Positions 11,836 to 25,485 of a stretch of DNA of 64,000 bases are shown here, piece by piece. The notes beneath the pieces were generated by a model. The model was not told the DNA's origin, did no database searches, and saw nothing but the letters and a program-made list of their open reading frames with translations. Source of the stretch: Scleropages formosus (taxonomy: Eukaryota; Chordata; Actinopteri; Osteoglossiformes; Osteoglossidae); the NCBI RefSeq assembly GCF_900964775.1, contig NC_041812.1:930001-994000 (forward strand), given 5' to 3'. The position numbers and the translations under genes were made by a program. Position 1 is the first letter of the stretch, and each line of letters begins with the position of its first letter.

Positions 11836-12224
11836 GGCGGTACTGGACTTAGTGAAACAACGCTGTTTACAGCAACGTTACACCCCCCCCCCCAGCCCCT
11901 CCCTGTGATGAGCTCGTGCACACACCTGCATTTTCGAGTCCCTAGGCTAGCAGAGGTTGTTGTTGACCTACTGTAAATAAGAAAATACCAAGAACCATTC
12001 AGAGAGCCAAACGAGAGTGCGCTCATCTTTAGCTCCAGACTCCCCCCCCTTTTTTTTTTTAACCCTACACACTCTACACATCACACAGATTGACTAATAC
12101 CCAATACAAAATTTCTGTTTAAATGAGTGTATTGCAGTTTATTTGGCTGCAGGTAATTTCTGAGCTGAAAAATGTGTGTAGAAAAACTTAGACATCATAC
12201 CGCTGGATATTTTAATTTCATTGC

Positions 12225-12298
12225 AGCAGCAATGGGCAGTAAACCAGCAGCATTCAGGTTACAAGTCCAGATTCTTAACCGCTACACTACTGCTGGCC
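12225..12298 (-). mobile_element. Possible SINE head fragment
   Basis: A tRNA-like inverted head with GGTTACAAGTCC and ACCGCTACACTACTGCTGG, resembling the heads of other copies. Short and diverged. Confidence 0.35.
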
Positions 12299-12728
12299 TA
12301 GTCTCTCTTTCTGTACTTGTAAGTTAAAAAAGAATGGGATTCTTTTCAGCCAGACCACTACAGTTACTATGATAAGCCCCGTAACACGTATGTACTTTCT
12401 TTAGACAGACTGGTTCCTGGGGTAGTGGGTGGAGTTGCACCAACAAATTGGGCAGGATGAGCAGTACTAACAGCGTGTTTCAGGATTGGACTGAGTGCTT
12501 CCAACAGCAACATTTGACACATGTCTGGCATCTCTCACGTGCCCATGATGGAAGAAACAGCCCCAAAAACAAGCTTGTTGTACCGTAACATACCTGAATT
12601 TGCCAAAGAGAAATTAAAACCCACTGAGACCACTTCCTGAATAACAAGTATGGAGGCTGCATCTGTTCGAAGTACATGAAAGAAACTGCTGTGGCTGAGT
12701 TCAGATTTCTCCTTCAGCCTTTTGGTCT

Positions 12729-15700
12729 ATGGGCTCTCGGTCCAGTTCTGGGATGTCCGGTCGGGAGACCAGCGGCAACCCAGATCAGTCGGAATCAGGA
12801 CCCAACCAGACGACCAACCAGCAGGGCCGCAGGCAGGCTGAGAGGCAAGCGGAGGATTACCAGTCTTCAGCAGAAGACGACGTGGACTTAGCTCAAGTGC
12901 TGGCGTACTTACTTAGGAGGTAAGTGTGAAATGGTGACTCACTACATGGTCACGTTGCTCTTCAGAGTCGTAAGGCCTGCCAGTGTATTTGTTATGGCTT
13001 TAATTTTCCACCTTTAGTTATACTTCCATGCACCACTAACATAATTAGTTTTATACTCCAGCATTAATAAACCAGTACAGTACTCTGAGTACCTGTACTC
13101 TCATCCCTTACATAATGGGGTCCCATGCAACTAAAACTACTGCAGATCCATGTGAAAATACTGTTATACAGAAATAATCCAAAGACAAGTTCAGTGTAAA
13201 GAACAGATGTTCGGGGGCTTAAATCCCCCCAGTGTACACACAAATAGGAAGAGAATGGGAGAGCACAGCAAGCCTATGAACATTGGTTTTTAATTTTCAC
13301 GGTATTGACGTGTCTGACCAACAGACTGAATGAAGAGACTGTCTTCATGCTGTTTTCTGTAATTTACTCTTCAGTTCCGTGACGTTTGTGCCTGTTTTAT
13401 TAGTTAACAGTACTTTTCAGTGTCATTTTTGTCTAGTCTTCCTCTATGCCCTTTATTTCAGTATTTTTAAATGAGCATTATTATTTATTACACATGCTGC
13501 AATACTGCTTCTTTATCTGAGTGTGTGGAGACATTTTATTTCAAAATTTAGATCTCTGTGTTCAAATATGTCTGAAAATGTACACTTTCCAGTTGTCCTT
13601 TTGTATCATTCTTTTAGCGTTTCCTTTTCACTGTAAGTTTTTATTTACATTGTTGTTACTGATTGTTTTGACAGAATTGCATACGTGCTCATCGCGTGCC
13701 GTCTTTGTGTTGCTTCCATCATTCCACGTTACAAATACCATTTGGCATTTTACTTTTGCCTTGTGTTGCTGCACGTAGTACATACTTCTCTTTTGCTGCA
13801 GGAAGTGTTTCCCTTTAGGTAGTAGCAGCTCATAGTCATTTTCTGCCTATTACCTGTTACATGATCTTTGAAGTATCCGTGTGTCACAGCATATGTAACG
13901 TGCTAATGAAGGCATTCCGCTGAAACACTCGTGTCATGAAAATAAAAAATCGATTTCGGTAAGCTCTGTGTGCTCTCCCATTTTCTTCCTAATTATACAA
14001 ATGTATACAACTTTCTTATGAAGCAGATATTTTAATAAACCGGTATATTTGTCCGTTGCGCAGTCATTTTATGTTCACAACATGTGGGATCACCGCTAGT
14101 TAAGGACAGAGATAAACACTTTGTGTCTCAAACCCGAAATGTTTTTGTCCCTCACTGCTGTCACTCTGGCTATTTTCTGGCAAGACCTGGTGCGTTAACC
14201 TCTAAATTACCCTAGAAACGATGATTGTTAGTGTACACACAGCGTTAGGTGGTGGATGGAGTCCTGTTCCGTTAAGGAATGCTTCCATTACAAAACCAAC
14301 TATTTACTGCCTCCTTCCTGTCTGTCACACTGCGAATCCGAACCAATCAAAGCCTAATTAAGGTAAATTTAAATAATGACTCAAATAGGAGATCCAGTGC
14401 TATTATTATTCATTTAGCTGTTGCTTTTCTGTAACGTCTTATTGTTGAGGTGCTTACAATTATTTACCCATTTCTAAAGCGCAGTAATTTAAATAATGTA
14501 AAGAGCGTTCAGAGTCCAGTTTCTTAAGAAGCCTTAACCTTCAGGTCCAGTGAAGATCATTTAATGACAAATATTTGACAGTAACACTATGCAGTGCCTA
14601 TAAATGCAGTGTCCTCATAAAGCCTGTGAGCTTGTAAATTTTTTATTCCTTTATATCGTAAACATCCATGAGCCAGACTATGAATAAATGAAAACGTCAG
14701 GCAAGAAATAATATTTTTGTTTAAAATATATTCATAAATATAGCTTCTGTCTCACAGTGCCTAGGTGGTCCGAGAGGCCATGGGTTCGATCCCCGTTCAG
14801 TCTGTGTAGAGTCTGCATGTCCTCCCCATGTCAGCGTGGGTTTCCTCCGGGTGCTCTGGTTTCTTTCCACAGTCCAAAGACATGTTGTTCAGGTTCACCC
14901 ATAGTGTGTGTGTGAGACAGAGAGAGTGTGTGTGTTTCTCTGATGTATGGAGGAGTGACCCATTGTAAGTAGTGTATCTAGCAGTATAAGTCACCGCAGT
15001 GAATAAGGTGTGTGGGCTGATAACACTGCATAGAGTTCATTGGAAGTTGCCTTGGAGAAAAGTGTCTGATAGTTTACATTTCATTCCATTTATTTATGCT
15101 GGCAAGGTTATTGTCTTGCATTAAAATACAGGGTCTTAATTTTAGGTTGTATTTCATCCAGGAACCTCTCTTTTTTTTTTTTTTGGTAAAAAATTATCAT
15201 AATTCAGTTTCCTCACAACAGGAATTGAACTGGGTGGCATCATGGAACAATTAACCCTTTTGTGTGATGGATGAGTTTACTGGAACACTCAGATAGGCTC
15301 ATTTGTGTAGTTCTCCAAGGATTCTTATTTTGCTGTGATAGAAATTTGTGTTCTTTCTAAATAATACATTTTACAACATTTGAAATAACTTTTGAATTAA
15401 CTTTTGTAATGCAAACATGTAAATTATTGCTTCTGAAGAACTTTTCTTAAAAAGCTGTTTCCCTTTTGTGTTTGGAGGGGCCAGGTGCGTCTGGTCCATG
15501 GGGGTGGGGCTACAGGACTTCAGCTCGTCCAGTCGTATTCTGACTCGGACGATGACAGTGACGGAGCCTGGGAAGGTCGTCTAGGAAACCGCTACAATCC
15601 CCCTGGTAACACGGTCGGGTGACTTTTTGTGCGTGACAGATGTGCATGTGTCTTTTCGCCGTGTGTGTCTGAAGGTTTTTGGGTGTCATGAGATGAAGGA

Positions 15701-18700
15701 ACAGACTATGTTTGTAGCTGTCACACAATACACACGTCTGGGCCTGGGACAGCATGGCTTAAATGCATTTTGATGTTTCACGCTCCCTCATCAGTGGACT
15801 CCCAACCCGACACTCAGGATGTGGATCGGAGCGAGATCCGAACTCAGATCCTCCTGGCCACGGCCTCCTCAGCCTCCAAAGGCAAGCAGAGCTTTGCCCA
15901 CATGCTGAGAGAGGTGAGAAGGGTAGTGCTCATCTTTGAGTGTGTGTGTGGGTGCGCTTGTGTGTGACAATCTCGTACCAATGTGTCGTTTCAGAGGGAA
16001 CAGGGGCGCTGCCTGGGCTCCAGTTTTTCTCACGGAGAATGCAGTCGCATTCGCTCACAGTGAGTTACATAAACCTCAGGACATTCACACCTCTCTAGGG
16101 ATGCTTTCCTAAACATGGCTCCCCAAGGCTATGGGTGCTTCCACTCGCTTATGTGTCACTTGGAGAACGGTCCTAGAGCAAGTGCTCCACAGCCATTTTT
16201 TTCCTTGAATACAAGAAAACTTCATCTAAGAGAAGTTTTCTCTCTCTCTCCTTCCCTCCCTCCATTGTGCACAATACAAATGTGATGTAGGAATAGCAGA
16301 GCTCTTCACTTTGAGTTTCTGCTTAGACTTTTCTCCCAGAAGTTGCACAGCAAGTGGCTCGTGAATCGAGGAGGAGGAACAGGCAAAATGCTTGCAGCTG
16401 CAGCCCAGTGGATGTTTCACTCAGCCCTGTTTGGTGTACCTCTTTTGAGATGTTTGATGCACGCCTATTCTTTCTGTAACAGAAACAATAGTTTTATACT
16501 CCAGATCAGTTCTTGGTGATTTTTTTTCTTTACTGGTTATTGGTAAAATGCAACTACCACAGTGGTATGTTGACTGTATCCACCTACAGTACATGGAATC
16601 ACTTTTGTGATTGTAACTCTTCTTCCCGTCTCAGCTTCCTGCCCAACCATGTGGCCCATAAGGAGATGTACCATCAGAAGGCCTTCTGTGGAGTCTACAG
16701 TGAAGATGGCAACATGTTTCTGTCGGCCTGCCAGGGTGAGCACATTTCTCATTGATGGGGCAGCTTTTGAAAGTGTATCGGCTTGTTTGGGCTGTGACCT
16801 GTGTCCAACCACGGTCCGCGGGTCCCTTCTGCCACAGATCAGAACGTCCGGCTGTACGACACCAGCAGGGGCCGCTTCGCACTGAGGCGCACAGTGAAGG
16901 CGCGTGACGTTGGCTGGAGCGTGCTCGATGTGTGCTTCACCCCCGACTCGAGCTGCGTGCTCTACTCCAGTTGGTCTGACTACAGTAAGATGGAAGGGTG
17001 GTGGGGATATCGAAGATTTGCTTGGTCCTGTGAAGTGGGCTCATTTATCCAAGGGATTGGTGGCAACACCCTGTGAATTTTGTGGTGTTAATGATTGAAT
17101 TTAAGTGAAAAGTAATGTGATGGTACCACAGGCTTGGTAGCTTTTTCAACCGCCATCTTGAGCCATTGGGTGGTAAAGTGATGGCTCTTCCTCATTACAA
17201 ACTTGAGAGATGAAATGAATTTAGAAATGAGATGAGTTTCAAAGGGTGTGGATGACAGGAAAAGGAGCGTTGCTGACTGTTCCCAATGATCAAATTGGAG
17301 TAACACGATATGCCAGGTCACAGCAGCTGTAATTTGGCTGCGGTGTGTTACTGTGGAAGCACCTGCTGGATTTGGCTACAGTGATTTTTATTGCAGGAGG
17401 CATTAAGCTAATTCTGCTTATATGAGCGTATTTAGACCAGTGGGGGATAACATGGGGGTTAATGGTTCATTGTAGGAGTGATTTTTCGCCACGTCTCTGG
17501 AATTGAGCTCATGCAGGTTTTGTGTTTTTATTGCTTGCAGTTTCACTTTGAAGTCCAACTTGTGGTTCACTTAAAATATTTTATATGGATCCTCTTGTTT
17601 TTTTGGATATTAACATTTCATAGAAGCGTCTTCTAAAACCTAGAGCTGATGCATTGAGTGTAAATGTCTTGATGGTTAATGTCAGAGTCTTGTGTGATTA
17701 TCCCTTGATGCTGGGCGGTGAGCAGGATATGTGCCCCGAACTTAGCGTTGCCTGCAGAGCAGTGCTCCTCTCATTTACTGACTTTCCCCTTTCTCTCCCC
17801 TGCTAGTTCATGTTTGCAGTCTTACTGGAGACAACGAGACCCACACGGCTCTGGACCTCAAGTTAGTGCCTGACTCTGGCAATCGTGGCACCCAAGGCTG
17901 GATCACTTTACGTTTGGTTTCGGGTTCCAGCAACAGTAACATCACTGATATTTGTGCATTAAAAGTCTACAGTATGATGCAAAGTCCTTTATAAGCTTTA
18001 ATGTTCTGTTTATTGATGAATTCCTTTTCAGCCATTTATTTACCATTTCTGCATGTGCTTTGTGGATGTTTTGGGGATGTCTTGGCATGGAACGCATCTC
18101 ACCACTCTCTCCTTCTCTCTATCTCTGACCCCTCTTAGTCCGGATGAGAGGAGGTTCTGTGTCTTCTCTCTTGCTGCATCCTCAGATGGGAAAGAAGTCT
18201 TGGGAGGGTGAGTGTGTTTCGCTTTGCATGTGGATTGATGCTCAATCAGTCAGGAACTATTAGTTTTCGATGTCACTTGCGAAGACATGCAAAGTTGGCG
18301 TGCAGTGAAAGGCAGCGACCGCGGCACAGACGCTGAGGTCGGTGTTATCCAAAGGGATCGCACTGCATCACATTGCATTGCATCGCGTCATTCTCGGGGC
18401 GAATCGGAGACACTCGAGTGAGACGGATTTCCACAAAGAGCGTTTGCATTCAGCACGTGTCTCTCACTCTTGTGGTTGCTCAGAGCGAACGACGGCTGCC
18501 TGTACGTGTTCGACCGTGAGCAGAACAGGAGAACGCTCAAGGTCAGCCCCCCACCCTCGTCTGCTGTATCTGGGCTGCTCAGATGCCCCCCCACACACAC
18601 CACTGCAGCCATGGCGTTCTGTTGTGCCAGTTGCAGTATTTAATGTGTGTTGGCAATTAATATATGTCATGGTAATTGGAGAAGAAAGTGGGAGAATGCT

Positions 18701-21603
18701 TATTCCTGCATAAAGTGATAAAGTGTAATACTGGAGCACATTTTCATTCCTTTTATTCTGGGTGTAGCACATGCCAATTTTCTATTCATTACTCATCCTC
18801 CAAGAAAAATTCTGTTCTTTCGACTTGCGCACAAATTTGTCTGTAATATATTCATATAGGTAGTTTAAAAAAACTTCAAAAGGATGAAAATACTGAAGTC
18901 ATTTTAGTTCCGTCCTCTATGATCAGTCTGTGTCACCGCATCACTGGGACAAAGAGCCTGTTTGATGTACAGCTACTGTTTCTGTCTCTGTTTCCAGATT
19001 GATGCGCATGAGGATGATGTGAACGCAGTGGCGTTCGCTGACAGCTCATCCCAGCTCCTGTTCTCGGGCAGCGATGATGCACTTTGCAAAGTGTGGGACA
19101 GGCGGACGCTCCAAGAGGACAGACCCCAGCCGGTGGGACAGCTGGCAGGACACAGGGACGGCATCACTTTCATACACAGCAAAGTAAGTACACTCTCACC
19201 CGATGTCACCCGATGCTGCGGCACCACTTCGGACCTAGAGCAGCAGGGACGTCATTGTGATTTCAGTCTTTGGGTGCACTTCAGAAATGGAGAACTTCAG
19301 ACTGGCCTTTAGGTCTCAAGACCTATCACACAGGTCACACTTCTTGTCATCTAACGTTTGGCCTACGTGCTTTACAACACAGCTTGCTGTACTGTGTGGC
19401 ATCTGGCACCTGAGGTGAACACGTTCCTCCCGTGACTCAATCAATTTCCAGGGAGATGCACGGTATCTGATCAGCAACTCCAAAGACCAGTCAATCAAGC
19501 TGTGGGATGTGAGGAAGTTCTCCCCCAAGGAGGGCCTGGCTGCTTCCAGACTGGCTGTCACCCAGCAGAACTGGGACTACCGCTGGCAGCAAGTGCCCCA
19601 GAGAGGTGTGAACGGGGGGGAGTGAGACATCCGGAGAGCCTGGCGGGTTTTGGGTTGGCAGGATCCCTTTTCTCTGCACCTTCTCCAGTCGTTCTGGTTT
19701 TGTGCTCAAAGAAATGTACCTCTCTGGTATCTGTCCCAAGACTGCTTCTCTTCCATCTGCTTTGTGGTTGCAACACGGGCCTCTCTTGCAGCTCATTTAA
19801 TTTACATATTTTTAAAGAAAGTGTTAATCCTTATAGTGTGTGTTGCAGACTAGAGGGTTTCATTGTCTCTAAGTTGTGGTGCACAAATCATCCAGTGAAC
19901 ACACAGAGCTGCCGTGATGTTTACGCTTTGGTTAGTGCATGTCTTTGAAGAAATTTTACTGCCTCTTGTACCTTAAAGGGGTCAAGCTGGCTAGAGGTTG
20001 ATAGATGGTGGTTGAGCACTGGATGTGGAGCCCAGCTCATTTGTCCATGTGTCCCTCAGCTCTAAAGAGGCACAAGCTGACAGGAGATACCTCAGTGATG
20101 ACGTACCGCGGTCATGGTGTTCTGCACACGCTCATCAGGTGCCGCTTCTCCCCCGAGTTCAGCACAGGCCAGAGGTTCATCTACACAGGCTGCTCCACTG
20201 GCAAAGTCGTCAGTGAGTATCTTCTTGTGTGTGTGTTTCTGTGTGTGCGTGTACGCGCGCAGCACTGTAGCACCTGTCTCTTAACAGTGTCTTTATACAG
20301 TACCTGCAGTGATTTAATGTGCTCTCCTTTGAACAGGTTGCTTTTGGGTAAAGGATTCTCTGTCATTTATGTGAATAGGTTGTTGTAGACTGTTGGAACT
20401 ACTGTTGTTGCATCAGAGCAGCATGTCGCTAAGGATACAGGCCTATAACCTGAAGGTTGCTGGTTCGCATCCCAGGAGAGAGACTGTTGTTGCCTACTGT
20501 TAGCCTGTATTGCTCCAGAATAATATCCAACTGCTGTATTGGGCAGAGTTTTAAGAGCAAAAAATTAGTAGTATATTAATTTAGGGGACACTTTTGTTCA
20601 AAACAACTGACAATTTTAAGTTTTCAAGGATTTACATTCACATTCATTCATTTAGCAGACACTTTTCTCCAAAGTGACGTACATCTCAGAGAAAGTACAG
20701 TTTGTACATTACATTAGGAGAAAGAGACAGTTGCAGATGTGTGATTCTTAAGTAAACCTAGTTTTCTTTCCACTTTATCCACTGATGTTCATCACGAGTA
20801 GGTGCACAAAACTCAGGCTAGACGAATCCTGATCACCTTCCTACAATTTTTAAAAAAAATTTTTTGAAAAAGTACGCAGACATTTACGTACAATACAGGA
20901 GTAGTGACTGTGTAAAGGCTTATCTGGGCATGATCATAAAGTTACGGTGCTTGAACATTTACACCATACATGATTATACAACAGGGTTATTATTGCTCTT
21001 GTCATTAGAGCAATTCAGGGTTAGAGTAGCAGGAGGTGGGACTTGAACCTATGTCCTTGTAGTGTGTGGTGGCAGCTCTGACCGCTGCTCTATCCGCCAT
21101 CCCTGAAATACTCTGCTTAACCTTGATTAGACATGTGGAAATTATGTAAATGTCTGTCGGTGTGTTAATTTGGTCTCCTAAGCATGTACCATGTGTGAAC
21201 TCGTGTTCTGCTCCCCCAGTTTATGACGTGCTGACTGGCAAGGTGGTCTCAAGGCTGTCCGACCACAAAGCCTGCGTGAGAGATGTCAGCTGGCACCCTT
21301 ACCAGGACAACATTGTCAGCAGCTCTGTGAGTGTCCTCGTGCCCTCGAGTGTGTGGGCCGCCGACTCTGTGTCTGTCACATCAGGGTGCCGGGGGTGTGT
21401 TTGTGTCACCCACCTATTTTTGCTTGCGCTCTGTGCTGTTCACTCTCCAGTAGTCCCCGTACCCTCCATAGGTGGTGACACATCCTCTCTTTTTCCAGTG
21501 GGATGGAGGGGTGCGGCTCTGGGAGCACAGACAGACTCACCCGCTGGACAAGGAGAGGGGCAGGGAGCGGCTGCACGATAGGGTGGAAGAGGACAAGTGG
21601 TGA
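12729..21603 (+). CDS. dcaf11: DDB1- and CUL4-associated factor 11 (WD40 substrate receptor)
   Basis: Substrate-recognition subunit of CUL4-DDB1 ubiquitin ligases. Coding exons: 12729-12919, 15478-15605, 15795-15913, 15995-16059, 16635-16735, 16838-16984, 17807-17861, 18139-18207, 18484-18541, 18998-19183, 19452-19605, 20060-20212, 21220-21326 and 21499-21603 (TGA). These sum to 1,638 nt, or 545 aa; human DCAF11 is 546. The N-terminus MGSRSS and DEDVDLAQVLAYLLRR-like text match human. Landmarks: QKAFCG in the first blade, ARDVGWSVLDV, GGANDGCLYVFDREQNRR, EDDVNAVAFAD, SGSDDALCKVWDRR, YLISNSKDQSIKLWDVRKF, MTYRGHGVLHTLIRCRFSP, and DHKACVRDVSWHPYQD before the last WDGGVRLWEH. The WDRR and LWDVR motifs are DxR-type DDB1-contact candidates. 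The exon 1 leader is non-coding. The C-terminal tail after the last blade differs from human but is similar in length. Confidence 0.97.
12920..15477 (+). other. dcaf11 intron 2
   Basis: A 2.56-kb phase-2 intron between GTAAGT and TTTGGAG. It is AT-rich, with one family 2 SINE (14.74-15.08 kb) and a poly-T run near 15.17 kb. No other structure seen. Confidence 0.85.
14742..15075 (+). mobile_element. SINE, family 2 (V-SINE-like core)
   Basis: Head with GGGTTCGATCCCCG; core GGGTTTCCTCCGGGTGCTCT and CACAGTCCAAAGACATG; GAGTGACCCATTGTAAGTAG; tail CTTGGAGAAAAGTGTCTG. It shares its whole layout with 2528-2836 and 45720-46025. Confidence 0.8.
20405..20580 (+). mobile_element. tRNA-headed SINE-like element, family unclear
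   Basis: GTTGCTGGTTCGCATCCC resembles box B, followed by text (GTTGCCTACTGTTAGCCTG) not seen in the other families. In a dcaf11 intron. Confidence 0.4.
20632..21105 (-). mobile_element. SINE, family 5 (long form, apparently full length)
   Basis: On the minus strand a tRNA-like head (about 21105-20998, box B GGTTCAAGTCCCACCTCC) leads into about 340 bp of body and ends in the shared tail (inverted, CATTCATTTAGCAGACAC, at about 20650). The body text, including AAGGCTTATCTGGGCATGAT, recurs at 62.1-62.5 kb. Confidence 0.65.
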
Positions 21604-22155
21604 CCCCCACCCTCCCCAATTGGCTTTCTGTTGCGTGAATGTTTGTAATTGCAAATCTACTGATTATACATGGTGCCATCACTGGAATGGAAATATTGAA
21701 CAGGTATCACTTTCTTTAGCTGAATCGAGGGATTGTTGGACACGGCTGGGACTTTACAACTCGCCAGTCATGAGCAGGAGTCCCCAACTATGCAGCACTT
21801 CACAAACATACCGAAAAGTGTATATAGTTTCAAGAATCAGTATACAAATTGTTCCACAATGTTTTGTTTTGCTTTGTGTTAAAGCATTGGCCAAATAGTT
21901 GAAATACGAGAAGTATTGTTGTTCAAACATTACAGGAAATGTGCACAGGAGCAAAACAAAAAGAAATGTGAAAAAGTCATTTCATGTAATCTTTTGCAGA
22001 AATATTTTGTAAACAAATGTAAAAAAAAAAATCTAGCTTAAAGATTTGAATGTATGTCTGTGTATTAAAGCTGAGTGGGATTTGAGGTGAGGATCAGTGT
22101 GAATGTACATGACTTACGGTGTTTCCATCAGTGTCTGTTTCACAAATTTTACAGT

Positions 22156-22161
22156 AATAAA
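22156..22161 (+). other. dcaf11 polyadenylation signal
   Basis: AATAAA 553 bp after the stop codon, in an AT-rich 3' UTR. It is the best candidate; weaker ATTAAA lies about 90 bp earlier. Confidence 0.6.
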
Positions 22162-25100
22162 AATCACTTTAATTTACCATTGTTTGCTTCTTTTGTGTTA
22201 GATTTTACTTTCTTTTCCAAGTACTTTGCTTCCAAGTGTATCACAGACATGATGATTAGTCAGCTGCAAGAGGCCTTCTGATTTACTTTATTCAACACCT
22301 CATGGCTGGATGGAATGTCGTCGAGTCGCTATGAGCCGAACTCGACCGCTAGCGTGTGTTTCCGACGCAAGGGAGCAGCGGAAGTGATTCGCCAGTGCCT
22401 TCTTAGCTGTGTGTCTGGGTTTAACTATACCAGCTCCACCCATCCTGAACTGGACTCGGAACCCCAGAGCTACTGAGCAGCCCGGACCTGTGAGACTCCC
22501 GTTTCACCCGCCTTGTGAATAAGGACATAAAAATGAGTAGTAATCACATACTGTACACGCATCCGAGGAAAGTCTTGCAAGTAAAACACCAGAGACAGCA
22601 TACAAGATTAAAGTTATTTTTGCATTTATCTGATGCTGTTCTCCAAAGCGACTTACAACATTAAGGTGTTTACAGTTATTTACCCATTTATACGGCTGGG
22701 TAACTTTCAGCGTAGCAATTTAGGTTAAGTACCTTACTTCAGAGTACTACAGCTGGAGGTGGGACTCCAACCTGCGGGTCCAAAGGCAGCAGCGCTAACT
22801 GCTATGCTATCAGCTGTCCCAATAAGAGGACAAAGAATCAGAAAAAATTAACTGGCCGAGGAGGGGAATTTTATTCCGCTTCATGGGAACGAAGCCAAAA
22901 AACACGAGCGTGACCTTCAGCCTTTTCGAGATATCGTTCAAATGTCAGGCAAAGTGCCCGATGACGCGGACACCTTTTAAAACAGTTTTTAAAAGTTGGC
23001 AAAACCTTTCCTTCTTTAAACGGGTCGAGGAAGAGTCGTGTCTATATTATGCGTAGAACGAAAGACTCATGCGGGTCAAAACGCGTCGTCTCCTTGAACG
23101 TAAGTGCGGTGCTTTAGTTTGCGTCTTCCTTCAAAACGCACCATCCGAATGGCCTCGGCAATCAGCCTGCGCCGTCCTTTATTGAGCCGCAAGAACGAAC
23201 AGGTGCCTGAAAGCACCTTTTCTACGTGTAAATCACAGGCGGGACAAATGGCTCCTCGCACCCTATAGTTAGACGCTGGAAGTGCCGCCGTGGGGGTCTC
23301 AGGGGGTCTGCGGCTGCATATCGCTGTGGATCTCTAGCCGGGGCTGGTGTTGCCGTTCGTGTCCGAGTGCCCAGTGTCCCTGCGAGGCATCTATTAAACA
23401 GAGAACACACCCCCCCCCCAGCAGGTGGACATGTCTGTGAAGACAGGAGCTGCTTTGGGGGGCATGCAGAGGGAGGCAGGGCTGATACGCAACCATTGTC
23501 TATATGACTGTAGCGCATGGGTAGTGCCCCAGTCGGGGGGGGGAGGGTGACGAGAGCGGGGGCGGTTAGCAGAGTGAAAGGAATGTGGGTTGTGAACTAA
23601 AATTAGAGCCCAGCGTCGCGGTGGCAGAGCGAAGCTGGGCTCGGACAGCGAGGAAGCTAAAGGGGACACGGCACCAAAAAGCCGTTCGGCCGTTCGTCGC
23701 TCGGCGAGCATCGCGGTCGTGGTGGCGACGGAAGGCAACCGCGTAAACTGGGAGGGGTGACGGGAAAGCCTCCCCCACACCCCACCCTTTGACTGACAGA
23801 GACAGGCTTCGACGCTGACAGCTGAATCTAAGAATGGAGAGGTTGCAGCTAAAAATAAAGGAACGGAGAGGTGTTTATTTAGCGCTCGGTCAACAACGCA
23901 CCGAGCGGAGCGTAGTACAAGGAATAATTTCGCTCTGTATCGAGCTTCATTCGGCCAGCCTAAAAATAGCCGTGTTCCTCACACTGTACGCCTGCTCTGC
24001 AGATCCTTACGCAACACGCTCGCTAACTTGGAGCGCGTTGCCGTACGTGCTGTAGATCGTTCGCTCGGAACTAAAGCTGCTCTCGAGGGCCGGCGGACGA
24101 AACGGTTCCCTCCCCGAGCGACCGCAGCTCTGGCCGTCGGGCGTCCGTCCTCCGTTCCCTCCGCAGGGCCTCAAACCCATTTCTGGTGCATTTATGTAAA
24201 TGGGTTTTTGCATTCCTCCCCGAGCGAGAGGAGCTCTCGTTTCTGGAGGAGTTAATGGCTCGTCTGAAAGGCATCAGCCTTTCCAGCGACGGAAGGGAAA
24301 AACACCAGTGTAACGGGCGGCCGTGCCCAATAACACCTTAATGCCCCAGTAGAAGGGCGGTGCAGGGAGGCGAGGCTCTCGCTCGAGTGCGTAAGACCCC
24401 GGCGCAGCGGAAAAGGGCCCCGAATTCTTCACTGAACCTCGGCAGCACTTTGCCGAACGCGGAGGCCGCTGCCGCGCGCTCGACAATTGTCACGCCTGAC
24501 CTCGGCGTGGCCGTCTTCCACCGTCCCCCCGCGACACGCCGGACACGGCCGCGCGTTCACGTCACGCGTCCCCCCCACCCCGCTCACGTCCGCCCTTTTA
24601 AAAAGGGGGGCAACGTGACACCAGCGGCGGGAGAAACACTTGGTGAGAACATGTCTTTTTCCGTAACTCGCCATGAAGGGAGCGGGGGCGGGGCCGGGGC
24701 CGAGGCCCAGCGACGGGGACGCGCTGGTCTTCTTTAACCTCGGAGCAGTTTGAGAGACGCGCGTGCGAGAGGGAGCAAGAAAACGATGGAGTAGTGAGGA
24801 ACGCGACCGCCACGGATTTACTCTTCCTTTGTCGGCGATACAACGAGAAGGGCGGCCGTGTAAACCGAGAGCAAAGCGGGAGAAGGTGACCGAGGACAAC
24901 AAAGGGGGGCGGGTCAGGGGACCGGGAAGGAGGTCAATCTGTTAAAACGGACATTTGGACAAGAGCTCGAAGGACACGACCAGCGACCCGGGGATGGGAA
25001 TACCGTACGCGTGAGCCGACCGCGCGCAACTGCGGCGAGAAGGGCACGGGAGCGGCGGCGCAGCGATCGAACCCGACCGCTTCGGTAAGACACGGGGTCG

Positions 25101-25485
25101 GAGGGAGGGGGCCGCTTGGCTTAAGATTATCAGGTTACCAGACCTCTGGGTTCCATAAACAATACGCTGCCAAGCTCAGCGGTCGCTGGATTGTCACCAC
25201 GGGATTACAGAGTAATTGAATAAAGAGGAGGTTCACCGTGAATTACCGCGATAAATACGTTCTTGAGGCAGAGGAGCCGCTGAGCGTCGGGTCGCGAACA
25301 GGAGGAATTTCTGCCGCGGATCGCGAGGGCTCATTAACTGCATATTGCTGCATCATCAGATTAGCGGAGTCGGGGCTCGAGGACAGCTGTCCCGGCGTGC
25401 GGCGCCCCGCTGAGGGGCTCAGGAAGGAGCGCAGCTGCCGTGCTTCCCTGGGGGCCACCGGACGCGTCACCTCCGCACGCAGACG
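22162..25485. other. Intergenic region between dcaf11 and fitm1
   Basis: One inverted family 1 SINE at 22.6 kb; from about 23.0 kb the DNA becomes very CpG-rich on both strands, giving many spurious open frames. No protein family is recognised. The last few hundred bases presumably hold the fitm1 promoter, but no TATA box or other firm element is called. Confidence 0.65.
22612..22822 (-). mobile_element. SINE, family 1
   Basis: The inverted tail TTCTCCAAAGCGACTTACAA is followed by TTATTTACCCATTTATACGG. The head contains CTGCGGGTCCAAAGGCAGCA and GCTAACTGCTATGCTATCAG. Confidence 0.8.

Noticed and set aside
23222-24945. Numerous overlapping open frames between dcaf11 and fitm1
   Set aside because: They occur on both strands in high-GC DNA, have Arg/Pro/Ala/Ser-rich composition, no domain and no splice support.
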